A stretch of DNA of 64,000 nucleotides from contig OZ219890.1 of the NCBI GenBank assembly GCA_964291635.2, positions 868,001-932,000 of the forward strand. Direction: 5' to 3'. The notes beneath the pieces were generated by a model, which had not been told where the DNA came from, made no database searches, and saw only the letters and a program-made list of their open reading frames with translations. A program made the translations under genes and the position numbers. Position 1 is the first letter of the stretch. Each line of letters opens with the position of its first letter. Shown one piece after another: positions 9,295-16,737 of the stretch. This DNA comes from JAPPHA01 sp964291635 (lineage in GTDB: Bacteria > Pseudomonadota > Alphaproteobacteria > Rhodobacterales > Rhodobacteraceae).

Positions 9295-10206
9295 TCAAAC
9301 CGTTCCAGGCTGAACTCCGTAGACGACCCTCAGGTTTCGGACAAAAGCTTCCACGACTTTCGTAGGACAGTGTCCCTTCTTTTGCAGCAAGTCAAATACG
9401 CATTCGTACCGTATGTCATCGGTACCCAGACGCCGCAATTCTCCGTTGTCTACCCATTTTTCCGCATAGTGCAGTGGCAGGAACCCGATGTATCGACCGC
9501 TCATGATCGAGATCAATTGCGGTTCAATCTGGTAGACGACTGCGGCGACCTTGTTGAAACCAAGACTCTTTCGGTACTCGTTGCGCCAGTAGCCGCGACT
9601 GACGATCGGCTCGTCCTGCAACTTCCTGAAATCGAGTTTGTCCTCCGGAACATTGAAAAGATGATGCCCGCGGCCGCAAAACAGGCCATGGGATTCCTCG
9701 TAGAGCGGCGTGTAGTCGAGCCCTTGGACCTTGACCGGAAAACTGCCGATCGCGAGATGCAACTCGCCCTCCAAAACCATCCTTTGCAAGACCTGGGGAA
9801 ACTCCTGGTGCAGTTGCAAGGTTACGTCGTTTGGCTGCGCCTGGAATTGATCGATCACCTTGTGCAGGCAGAAACTCGGGTCCGTAACAATGCAGTCCAC
9901 GAGGCCGATCTTCAACTTGCCTGCAAGTCGGCCACGCAATGTGCCGACTTCGGTCGAAAACTCGTCGTGTGATCTGAGCAGACGTTGTGCTGCGGCGTAA
10001 ACCATTTCACCTTTCTCGGTTAGCCGGAAACCCCGGCGTCCGCGTTGACAAAGCGCAACACCCAGACGCTGTTCAAGTGCGGTGATGTGGTTGGAAATCG
10101 TCGGCTGGCTAATGTTAAGTTCCGATTGCGCAGCAACAAACCCACCGTGCCGTACGACCGCATCGAAGACCCTGAGGGCGCGCAGGTCCGATCCTGATAT
10201 CTGCAT
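9295..10206 (-). CDS. LysR family transcriptional regulator
   Basis: A 303-aa LysR regulator. The winged helix-turn-helix is at residues 1-65 (GGFVAAQSELNISQPTISNHITALEQ), followed by the linker helix and a periplasmic-binding-like effector domain. It lies upstream of the transporter operon in the same direction with a 550-bp gap and probably controls it. It is clearly a paralogue of the LysR protein at 16738-17718 (shared CQRGR-GFRLT-KG and YAE-WV stretches), which stands beside another solute-binding gene. The effector is unknown. Confidence 0.92.
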   Translation of the reverse strand: MQISGSDLRALRVFDAVVRHGGFVAAQSELNISQPTISNHITALEQRLGVALCQRGRRGFRLTEKGEMVYAAAQRLLRSHDEFSTEVGTLRGRLAGKLKIGLVDCIVTDPSFCLHKVIDQFQAQPNDVTLQLHQEFPQVLQRMVLEGELHLAIGSFPVKVQGLDYTPLYEESHGLFCGRGHHLFNVPEDKLDFRKLQDEPIVSRGYWRNEYRKSLGFNKVAAVVYQIEPQLISIMSGRYIGFLPLHYAEKWVDNGELRRLGTDDIRYECVFDLLQKKGHCPTKVVEAFVRNLRVVYGVQPGTV

Positions 10207-10328
10207 GGGTTCACCTGGCCATTCGTTTTTTGCACAAGCTCCTTAACATCACTCTCTTAGCCAGCAATGTTGGACAGGCGTCAAGTGCAGGAACAAGGAC
10301 TTTCAGGGAGCAGACTCCAGAAAAAGAT

Positions 10329-10353
10329 GGGGATTTTATCGAAAAGTCACATT
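10329..10353. repeat. Left terminal inverted repeat of the TnpB element
   Basis: Starts GGGGATTTTATCGAAAAG. It pairs with 11682-11706 (22 of 25 bases) and is preceded directly by AAAAAGAT. Confidence 0.75.
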
Positions 10354-10410
10354 CCGGCTGCCAACTCGGTATAATCCCTTGACAATTCAGGCAGATAGTA
10401 TCGTGATCGC

Positions 10411-10438
10411 GTGACGGGAAACCAGCCTTTCCCGTCAC
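10411..10438. other. Perfect 11-bp-stem hairpin upstream of tnpB
   Basis: GTGACGGGAAA, loop CCAGCC, TTTCCCGTCAC. It lies 32 bases before the tnpB start. IS200/IS605 left ends carry comparable hairpins recognised by the Y1 transposase, so this may be the original IS605-type left end nested within the inverted repeats. It could also be a transcript structure. Confidence 0.55.
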
Positions 10439-10469
10439 CAGACGAACCTTGTGCCGAAGGCCAGACCGC

Positions 10470-11688
10470 GTGAGCGAAACTTCCACATACCGCAACATCA
10501 TCTACCGGCTTCTGCCAGGCTCCAGGGCCAACGCACGGCGCCTGGCCGGACAGGCGGGCGCCTGCCGCTTCGTCTGGAACACGATACTGGGGCAGCACAA
10601 TGACGCCTTTGAGGAGGCGAAGGCCAACGGGGAGAAACCTCCGTCGGTCTCGTTCTTCTCGCTCGGCAAGGAGTTCACCGGTCTCCGCAACGAAATCCCG
10701 TGGCTTTGCGCATACTCCTTCGCCATCACCCGGTACGTGCTCAAGTACCAGGCCGATGCGTGGAAGGCGTTCTTCAGGGGCGAGGCAGGACATCCACGCT
10801 TCAAGTCCCGCCACGGGTCGACGCCGTCCTTCACCATTCCCGAAGCCGTCACCATCAGGGACGACATGATCTCCATCCCGAGGGTTGGTCCCATGCGCAT
10901 CCGGCGGCGGGAACCCGTATCCCGAGGGCAAGCCGGTGAAAGCCGTGATCAGGAAGATCGCCGGCAAGTGGTACGTCACCGTCTGCTACGAGGTCGAGGC
11001 TGAGGAGCGTCCCGACACCGGGGTCTTGGCGGGCGTGGACATGAACGTCCGGCAGGTGGCGGTGGTGGACACGACCGGAGAGGCGGAGATCATCCCCGCG
11101 CCCGACACGGGCCGGCTTGATGCGAAGATCGGGCGCAACCAGCGCCGGCTTGCCCGCCAGCGCAAGGGGTCACGGCGGCGCATGAGAACCAGGCTCAGGC
11201 TGCAGAGGCTCCAGCGAAAGCGGGCCAACAGACGCAGGAACTGGCACCACCAGGTCAGCCGCCGGATCGCGAACCGGGCAAGCACGGTGATTGTCGAGAA
11301 GCTCAACACGGCAGGGATGACCAAATCGGCAAGGGGCACGCTCGAGAACCCCGGCACGAAGGTGAAGGCCAAGTCCGGTCTCAACCGGGAGATCCTGAGC
11401 ACCGGCTGGCATGGCATGAAGGAGAAGCTCGCCTACAAGTGCGCATTGGTGGAGATCGATCCTGCCTTTACGTCACAGACCTGCAATGCGTGCGGATGGG
11501 TGGACAAGGCCTCCCGCCCGTCGCAGGCTGAATTCACGTGCGTGGCCTGCGGCCACGCGGATCATGCGGACCTGAACGCGGCCCGCAACATCATGGCGTC
11601 CGGGATTGGGGCTTCTGCACGGCGAGGGGCGTTTGCGTTGGCAACCCCTGTGACCCGTGAAATCGATCGAATGGTCGCTCAAATGTGA
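10470..11688 (+). pseudogene. tnpB: TnpB, RNA-guided nuclease family (IS200/IS605 OrfB), frameshifted
   Basis: Two frames give one TnpB of about 405 aa. The first part (GTG start at 10470) has the N-terminal domain (RFVWNTIL). The second part has RuvC-I Asp (GVDMNVRQVAVV), RuvC-II Glu (VIVEKLNTAGM), a four-Cys zinc finger (TCNACGW ... CVACGHADHAD) and RuvC-III Asp (DLNAARNI). The frame breaks at about 10900-10912 in a GGCGGCGGG run. TnpB cuts DNA guided by an RNA from the element's 3' end; here the gene stops inside the right inverted repeat, leaving little room for a normal omega RNA. A one-base error or true inactivation are both possible. Confidence 0.88.
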
Positions 11689-11706
11689 CTTTTCGATATA
11701 ATTCCC
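11682..11706. repeat. Right terminal inverted repeat of the TnpB element
   Basis: Contains AATGTGACTTTTCGATAT, the complement of the left end. It overlaps the tnpB stop codon (11686-11688) and is followed directly by AAAAAGAT. Confidence 0.75.
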
Positions 11707-12392
11707 AAAAAGATACCCATTCATATGGTGGTGCATGGCCAGGCATTTGGCCGGAGGCTCGAACACCGCCATCGCGAAGCTGTGGCGCTGGGAGGTGGGA
11801 CCAGCGAGCAGCAGGCACGGGCGGTTTTCGGAATTCATTTCGAATTTGGTGGGAGCCACCAATATTCGTGGGGTCAAGCCGCTGCCCCGGTAGGGGATTT
11901 GCCGGAATGCTGATCGTCAACACACCCCACGATCTTCCGCAACGTCTAATTGCGCAGGATCCACATGACCTCGAATTGAAAGTCGATCAGACACCAACCT
12001 CTCATCCCACCTGCTCGGCCATGTGTCGAGTTGCCGACGGACGGGCGAACGGCCAGGTCTCCCGGAATTGAGTGGCCTGAAGATGCCTTCGAATGGCGTT
12101 CCCGGGAGCGCGGTATGAATGAGATGAGCGAGGACGAAATCAGGTTTGGCGATGCCGTTCAACTCGAGTCCGGCGGCCCGAAATTGACTGTGACTCTCAC
12201 ATGGAGACCGCCAACATACTGGAGGCCAGAGTTGCCAGACTTCGGGCGTTTCGACCCTGCGCATCTTGAAAACCGCATCATCAAGGCAGGAAACGAACCA
12301 TTGTACCCCCACCCCAACTATATTGAAGTGCCCGCTACGGGTGAGGGTGCGGCAGGAATTTCTGGTCATGCTCGCACCGGTCGAGACGAGCA
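11707..12392. other. Non-coding stretch with a dispersed repeat
   Basis: About 690 bases without a gene I can support. It includes the 60-bp repeat at 12244-12303, also present at 41639-41698 beside the other methyltransferase copy. The last 90 bases before the methyltransferase stop resemble the same place in copy D only loosely. Confidence 0.5.
12244..12303. repeat. 60-bp dispersed repeat, first copy
   Basis: Identical over 60 bases to 41639-41698 (begins GGGCGTTTCGACCCTGCG). In both places it lies about 90 bp beyond the methyltransferase stop. The flanks are much less similar, so this block is conserved more strongly than its surroundings. Nature unknown. Confidence 0.7.
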
Positions 12393-12956
12393 TCAGCATG
12401 CCGCCGTGGCTCGGTAGAATGAATAGGAGGTCGCCGGCGGCAGGTTTCCCCAGATCTTCTCCGAGCGCGTCCAGCCCAATGACAGCTCGTCGCGTATGGC
12501 CTTCCTGACGGGCGGAACCGGGCCGTAGGTGAACTGGATGAAGGATCCCCCGGGCCGGAGATGCTCGAAGGCAGCGCCGACGATCCGGCGCTGCACGTCC
12601 TCTTCCATCGACAACAGCGGCAAGCCGCTGACGACGGCCTTGATGTCGCCGATCCCATGCCGGCTGAAGTTCTCCGCCCGGTCCCTGTAGACGTGCAGAT
12701 CCGGATGTTCCCGCCTCAGGTGATCACAGAACTCGGGATTGATCTCGAAGCTGTGGATGGCTTCAACGGGAACGCCCGCATCCAGCAGGGCTGCCGTGAT
12801 CTTCCCGGTACCGGCGCCGAGTTCGACGATGTTTCCCGGGCCATCGGGAACGGCTTCGGCCATGCGCCGGGCGAGCGCCCGGGACGAGGGCGCCAGCGCG
12901 ACCACCTCCCGGGGCTTGCTTGCAACCTGTTTCAGGAAGAGTGCGAGTTCAGTCAT
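12393..12956 (-). CDS. Phospholipid N-methyltransferase, PmtA-like (module copy B)
   Basis: A 187-aa SAM-dependent methyltransferase. The SAM motif is IVELGAGTGKITAALL (residues about 39-54), with the acidic motif II in FEINPEFCDHL. The C-terminal features IQFTYGPVPPV and WGNLPPATSY fit the bacterial phosphatidylethanolamine N-methyltransferase (PmtA) family, which makes phosphatidylcholine at the inner membrane. Start 12956 has GGAGG six bases upstream and overlaps the 54-aa gene by 8 bp. It is the last gene of an operon behind the 13444 operator. A near-identical copy is at 41782-42345. rRNA adenine methyltransferases look similar but lack the FTYGP stretch. Confidence 0.85.
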   Translation of the reverse strand: MTELALFLKQVASKPREVVALAPSSRALARRMAEAVPDGPGNIVELGAGTGKITAALLDAGVPVEAIHSFEINPEFCDHLRREHPDLHVYRDRAENFSRHGIGDIKAVVSGLPLLSMEEDVQRRIVGAAFEHLRPGGSFIQFTYGPVPPVRKAIRDELSLGWTRSEKIWGNLPPATSYSFYRATAAC

Positions 12957-13113
12957 TCCTTGCCTCCCCGTTTGACCCGGCATGGCGATCGAGCTGGTGA
13001 AACCAGCCATGGCCATCCGGCAGAACACCCCGGTGACCCCATCCGCCGGCCGCAGGCTGTGCCGTTCCGGCGAACAGGGGTGCCACCGGGGCACCGATCA
13101 GGCAGACTCCCAT
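12949..13113 (-). CDS. 54-aa His/Gly-rich small protein (module copy B)
   Basis: A short gene between the 77-aa membrane protein and the methyltransferase. It starts ATG at 13113 with CGGAGG six bases upstream and stops inside the methyltransferase start (8-bp overlap). Residues 1-18 are hydrophobic (MGVCLIGAPVAPLFAGTA), resembling a short signal or anchor. Residues 23-46 are rich in Gly and His (GGWGHRG, PDGHGWFHQLDRHAG), which could bind a metal ion. Copy D (42338-42502) carries the same gene. No family recognised; the evidence is the strong ribosome site, the coupling and conservation between copies, which are recent. Confidence 0.5.
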   Translation of the reverse strand: MGVCLIGAPVAPLFAGTAQPAAGGWGHRGVLPDGHGWFHQLDRHAGSNGEARND

Positions 13114-13131
13114 GCCGTGCCTCCGATGCCG

Positions 13132-13365
13132 TCACGCTGGCTGCCGTTCCGCGGTGTCCGCCTCTTCAACCGGTTCAGCCACACCGTCGATGGTTTCGCC
13201 CGCCTGGTGGGTCCTGACCCACGCCGTGAGCACTCCGGCGGCAATCAGCGACAGTCCGAAGGCCATGCCAAGCATCAACAGCCCGAAGAGGGTGATGACG
13301 GGAGCCAGCAGAATCGCTCCCATGGTGCCGAAGATGACCGCGAAGAAGTTCCTGATCGATTTCAT
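13132..13365 (-). CDS. 77-aa inner-membrane protein (module copy B)
   Basis: A small protein with two hydrophobic stretches (about 5-27, 30-50) and a polar, acidic C-terminus (GVAEPVEEADTAER). It starts 79 bases downstream of the 13444 operator and is the first gene of the operon leading to the 54-aa peptide and the phospholipid methyltransferase. Present in copies A, B and D with only isolated base changes. No known family. A role in envelope stress or as a helper of the methyltransferase is inferred from position only. Confidence 0.7.
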   Translation of the reverse strand: MKSIRNFFAVIFGTMGAILLAPVITLFGLLMLGMAFGLSLIAAGVLTAWVRTHQAGETIDGVAEPVEEADTAERQPA

Positions 13366-13443
13366 GGCGCGTCCTTTCCAGTCCGGGTTTCATCGTTCGG
13401 AAAGGATATAGGCTTCGGGCCTGTCACCTGCCTGGCGCCGGGA

Positions 13444-13457
13444 TTACAAGTTTGTAA
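13444..13457. promoter_or_regulatory. TTACAA-GT-TTGTAA operator, copy B operon
   Basis: Perfect 6-2-6 palindrome between the kinase stop (13466) and the 77-aa gene, at about -80 from that start. It suggests the 77-aa/54-aa/methyltransferase operon is a target of the adjacent response regulator. Confidence 0.65.
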
Positions 13458-13465
13458 GCTCGGGA

Positions 13466-14824
13466 TTATGCCCCGGGAAACACCGCACGCACGACGAGAC
13501 CGGGCGTGTCGGAAGCAACATTTTCCGACAGGACCAGTTCGGCGCCATGAAGCTCGGCGATGGTCTTTGCGAGCGCCAGGCCCAGCCCAGCCCCTTCCGG
13601 GCTGCGGCTCTTGTCCAGACGGACCATCGGCCGGGTCACGTTGCCGTATTCTCCGGGTGGGATTCCCGGACCCGTATCCGCGAGGCCCAGCTCGCGCGCA
13701 CCGGCAACCAGCGTCAGCACCGTGCCCTCCGGCGTGTGCCGTATGCCGTTCTCGATCAGGTTGGCGAGCATCTGGATCAGCAGCACCCGGTCCCCGTCCA
13801 CGATGGCCGGACCATGCGCATCGACGTCAAGGCGCCGTCCGCCGTCTTCCACCACCGCCGCATAGATCTCGGCCACTTCATTGGCCAGCACCACCAGGTC
13901 GACCGGTTCGAAACCGGCCCGGGAGGCACCCGATTCCAGCCGTGCTATCCGCAGGAAGGCATCGAAGATGGCAATGATCCCGTCAGCCTGTTCCAGTGCC
14001 GAGCGAATCTCTCCGGAGCTGTCGTCACCACGCTCACCTGCCGCCAGGGCGCTCTCCAGCCGCAGACGCAACCGGGCCAGCGGCGTCTTCAGGTCATGCG
14101 CGATATTGATGGAAAACTCCCGCGTCTGGCGCATGAGGATCTCCAGCTGCGCGGTGGTCTCATCCACCCTGCGGGCCAGCTGGTCCAGGTCGTCGCGATC
14201 GCGCACCGGGTGAATGCGGGCCGCCAGGTCTCCAGCGGCAACCCTGGAAAGCGTGTCGAGCACCGCACTCATGCGGCGCTGGCTGCCGAGGCCCAGGATG
14301 CCGCCCACGACGACGGCGGCGAGGGTCGAGACGATGCCGATGACCAGCAGTGTCCGGAACATCGTGTCATAGACCAGGTCCTGGCGTCCCAGGCTGGTTG
14401 AAACGACAAGCCTGCCGCCCTCGATCGGACCGCCGAGATAGAGCCGGTCCTCGTCTTCATGACCATCGTCGTGACCGCCCAGGCGATCGTCATCGTCGTC
14501 TTCATCTTCTTCGAAAAAGCCCAAGCGCCGGAACAAGGGGCTCAAGGATGTCTGCCCGTCGGGCAGGAAGAACACCTGTTCCATGCCGAATTTCGGATAG
14601 TCGGAAGCATCGAACCCGCTGGCCGCAATCTCTCCGGCAAGCGTGTCGAACCGCTCCTGAAGCTCCAGCCTGGTGCGCCGGTCGAACTCATCCTCGAACC
14701 CGGACACGACGAAAAAGCCTGCCGATACCAGGATCCCGACAAAGATGGCGGTCAGAAGCAGCGCCTGCCGCAATGCCGACATGCGCAACAGCGGGCTATG
14801 AAGGGGATTTCGGTTCAAACACAT
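13466..14824 (-). CDS. Sensor histidine kinase with acidic periplasmic sensor (module copy B)
   Basis: A 452-aa inner-membrane kinase. TM1 is at about 16-38. The periplasmic domain (about 39-155) carries a strikingly acidic run EEDEDDDDDRLGGHDDGHED, a plausible cation-binding site. TM2 is at about 158-180, then HAMP, the phospho-acceptor His in INIAHDLKTPLARLR, N-box NLIENGIRHTP, G1 DTGPGIP and G2 GAGLGLALAK. The start at 14824 overlaps the regulator by 29 bp; an ATG at 14782 just after the regulator stop is a possible alternative. It should phosphorylate the regulator at 14796-15485. This is the only complete copy in the window. Confidence 0.92.
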   Translation of the reverse strand: MCLNRNPLHSPLLRMSALRQALLLTAIFVGILVSAGFFVVSGFEDEFDRRTRLELQERFDTLAGEIAASGFDASDYPKFGMEQVFFLPDGQTSLSPLFRRLGFFEEDEDDDDDRLGGHDDGHEDEDRLYLGGPIEGGRLVVSTSLGRQDLVYDTMFRTLLVIGIVSTLAAVVVGGILGLGSQRRMSAVLDTLSRVAAGDLAARIHPVRDRDDLDQLARRVDETTAQLEILMRQTREFSINIAHDLKTPLARLRLRLESALAAGERGDDSSGEIRSALEQADGIIAIFDAFLRIARLESGASRAGFEPVDLVVLANEVAEIYAAVVEDGGRRLDVDAHGPAIVDGDRVLLIQMLANLIENGIRHTPEGTVLTLVAGARELGLADTGPGIPPGEYGNVTRPMVRLDKSRSPEGAGLGLALAKTIAELHGAELVLSENVASDTPGLVVRAVFPGA

Positions 14825-15485
14825 AACCCGCGCCGCGGATGGTCCTGATCACCGTGTCGCCGAACGGCTTCTCGATCTTGGCGCGCAACCGGCTGACATG
14901 GGTTTCCACCACACTGGTGGTCGGATCGAAGTTCAGGTCCCAGACCTTTTCCAGGAGCATGTTGCGGGTCAGAACCCGGCCCCTGGCGCGCATGAAGGTC
15001 TCGAGCAGGCGAAACTCCTTGGCGTTCAGGTCAATATCCCGGCCCTGCCGCCTGCACTTGTGCCGGTAGAGATCAAGCCGGATATCGCCGGCCTGCAGCA
15101 CGGAGGTATCGCTCACCGCCGAAGACACGCTCCGCCGGCCGAGTGCGGCGATGCGCGCTTCCAGTTCGGAAAAGGCGAAGGGCTTCGGCAGGTAGTCGTC
15201 CGCCCCCGATTGAAGCCCCTCGACGCGATCGTCCACATCCCCCATTGCTGTCAGGATCAGGGCGGGGGTGGAAACCTTCGCCGAGCGCAGCGCCTTGAGC
15301 ACCGAAAGCCCGTCGAGTTCGGGAACCATGCGGTCCAGGACCAGCACGTCGTATTCGCGCGTCGTCGCAGCGACCAGCGCATCCCTGCCGCTCTGCAGCC
15401 AATCCACCACATGCCCGGACCGGGCAAGGCCGTCGCTCACCCAGGCACCGATCTCACTGTCGTCTTCCAGGAGCAGGATCTTCAT
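14796..15485 (-). CDS. OmpR-family response regulator (module copy B)
   Basis: A 229-aa regulator. The receiver domain has the acidic pair LEDDSE, phospho-acceptor Asp in VLVLDRMVPELDG (about D51), switch Thr in LILTAMGD and Lys in YLPKPF. The C-terminal winged helix carries LNAKEFRLLE and ETHVSRLRAKIEK. The start ATG at 15485 is the natural receiver start. It is cotranscribed with the kinase (overlapping ends). Its likely sites are the TTACAA-GT-TTGTAA palindromes in front of the EF-hand gene and the 77-aa operon. Copy C retains only its last 62 codons. Confidence 0.93.
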   Translation of the reverse strand: MKILLLEDDSEIGAWVSDGLARSGHVVDWLQSGRDALVAATTREYDVLVLDRMVPELDGLSVLKALRSAKVSTPALILTAMGDVDDRVEGLQSGADDYLPKPFAFSELEARIAALGRRSVSSAVSDTSVLQAGDIRLDLYRHKCRRQGRDIDLNAKEFRLLETFMRARGRVLTRNMLLEKVWDLNFDPTTSVVETHVSRLRAKIEKPFGDTVIRTIRGAGYVFEPKSPS

Positions 15486-15696
15486 CTCGACCACCCTAAT
15501 GAAAGCGGCCCGGCTGTACCATTGCACTCTTGCGGGAACTCTCCACTCGATGGAGTGTCCTTACCTGGGCTTTCCGGAGACTGCGCATCGGGATCATCGG
15601 CGTCGCCGTGGCTGCAATCGTGGCGGTGCCTGCAGTTTATATGTGCCCATCCAAATCCACGGACACGCCCTTCCCGGTTTTGAGAAGCGTGCAGAG

Positions 15697-15760
15697 CACG
15701 ACCGGGGTGAACAGCGCCACCCCGGTCGTGATGCAGAGGCCGGATGGCGTTTCGCCATCC
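15697..15760 (-). terminator. Two strong hairpins after the EF-hand gene
   Basis: CACGACCGGGGTG paired with CACCCCGGTCGTG (15697-15730), and GGATGGCG-TTT-CGCCATCC (15742-15760). They lie 11-75 bases past the EF-hand stop, with no long U-tract. They are retained in copy C. They probably end or stabilise the EF-hand mRNA before the regulator gene. Confidence 0.55.
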
Positions 15761-15771
15761 GCAGAACGGGT

Positions 15772-16263
15772 CTAGTCGTCGTTCCACCAGCGGCCTCGAT
15801 CATCGTCGTCGTCATCCCAGCCTTCCCTTATCGAGAAGCTGCCGTCGCCGTCACGGTCGAGCCGTTCGACAATGCGCGCAAACGGACGGTCGTATTCGGC
15901 GCGGGTGACGATCCCGTCACCGTCGGTATCGAGCATCTGGAAGGCACGTACGGTGAGCGGGCGCATGGCCTCGTGCCAGAGCCCGGAGAACTCCTCGAGG
16001 TCCAGGTTGCCGTCGGCATTGGCATCGTGCGTGGCGTGGCGGTCGCTCAGAAGCTTGTCGATCTCGGCCTGGGTCAGCGCACCGTCGCCGTCAGCGTCGA
16101 TGGTGTCGAAGATCTCCAGGCCGGTCACCTCGAACTGCCCCTCGTCGAGGAAGTTCAGGCCGCCACTGTTGCGGTGGTCAGCATGGCTTGCGCCTGCCAG
16201 CGCGGTCCCGCCGAGGATCGCGACTGCGGCGATGGCTGTCAGTGTCGTTGTTTTCGTTTTCAT
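15772..16263 (-). CDS. Secreted four-EF-hand calcium-binding protein (module copy B)
   Basis: A 163-aa exported protein. Signal peptide at residues 1-28 (AIAAVAILGGTALAGASHA). Four canonical EF-hand loops follow at about 56-67 (DADGDGALTQAE), 80-91 (DANADGNLDLEE), 112-123 (DTDGDGIVTRAE) and 136-147 (DRDGDGSFSIRE), and a C-terminal tail rich in Asp (WDDDDDDRGRWW). Start 16263 has AAGGAG nine bases upstream. The operator lies about 100 bases upstream. It probably binds or buffers Ca2+ in the periplasm in connection with the kinase. A second copy (21278-21769) differs by His97 to Gln. Confidence 0.92.
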   Translation of the reverse strand: MKTKTTTLTAIAAVAILGGTALAGASHADHRNSGGLNFLDEGQFEVTGLEIFDTIDADGDGALTQAEIDKLLSDRHATHDANADGNLDLEEFSGLWHEAMRPLTVRAFQMLDTDGDGIVTRAEYDRPFARIVERLDRDGDGSFSIREGWDDDDDDRGRWWNDD

Positions 16264-16363
16264 CGGTTGTCTCCTTTTCTTGTCCATCCATCGGTTGTCG
16301 AAGGATGAGGGGGTTGTGGACAAGAACATGGCAACCGGGTCTTTCACGCGCCTGACGCCGGAT

Positions 16364-16377
16364 TTACAAGTTTGTAA
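16364..16377. promoter_or_regulatory. TTACAA-GT-TTGTAA operator, EF-hand gene copy B
   Basis: Identical palindrome about 100 bases upstream of the EF-hand start. The copy B / copy C identity ends some 20 bases beyond it, at CCCGGGAA. Confidence 0.65.
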
Positions 16378-16451
16378 GCTTGGAACTGTTTCCCGGGAAA
16401 TGCCATCAGAGAGACAGAGAAGAATGGTACCAAAGTTTTAGGACTTATATC

Positions 16452-16642
16452 GATGGGTGGACAAGGCCTCCCACCCGTCGCAGGCTGAATTCAAATGCGT
16501 GGCCTGCGGCCACGCGGATCATGCGGACCTGAACGCGGCCCACAACATCATAGCCTCAGAGATAGGGGCTTCTGCATGGCGACGGGCGTTGGCGTTGGCC
16601 GCCCCTGTGACCTATGAAACTGGTCGAAAGCTTGCGGCGTGA
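16452..16642 (+). pseudogene. TnpB C-terminal fragment
   Basis: About 60 codons almost identical to the end of the TnpB at 10470-11688: second Cys pair of the zinc finger (CVACGHADHADLNAA) with the RuvC-III Asp. Everything upstream is missing and the sequence starts abruptly behind module copy B. The end differs from the full copy and has no inverted repeat. A dead relic. Confidence 0.85.
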
Positions 16643-16737
16643 CGCACCGTCAACCCATCTTTACGAGTCCTAAACGAATGGGGCTGTGGCCGGATCACGG
16701 AGCACAGAGATCTCCCGGCAGCCATGGCCCGCTCCCG

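Larger units (their letters stand above)
10329..11706 (+). mobile_element. TnpB-carrying element with 25-bp inverted ends and 8-bp target repeats
   Basis: The left end (10329-10353) and right end (11682-11706) are inverted repeats matching at 22 of 25 bases; their shared core is ATCGAAAAGTCACATT. They are flanked by the direct repeat AAAAAGAT at 10321-10328 and 11707-11714. Such ends and an 8-bp duplication are signs of DDE transposition, yet the only gene inside is a TnpB of the IS200/IS605 type, whose elements normally have neither. The right repeat overlaps the tnpB stop codon. A non-autonomous DDE element that picked up tnpB is the simplest reading. Confidence 0.7.

Noticed and set aside
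11917..12399. Minus-strand frame following the methyltransferase (starts MLMLVSTGA)
   Set aside because: The counterpart in copy D shares only the start and the 60-bp repeat; no family features and no conserved length.
12982..14401. Long plus-strand open frames across the 77-aa and kinase genes
   Set aside because: They mirror real minus-strand genes with clear domains and repeat in every module copy only because the DNA does.
15530..15775. 81-aa plus-strand frame with a hydrophobic stretch
   Set aside because: It spans the two terminator hairpins, is not retained in copy C, and lacks a good ribosome site.
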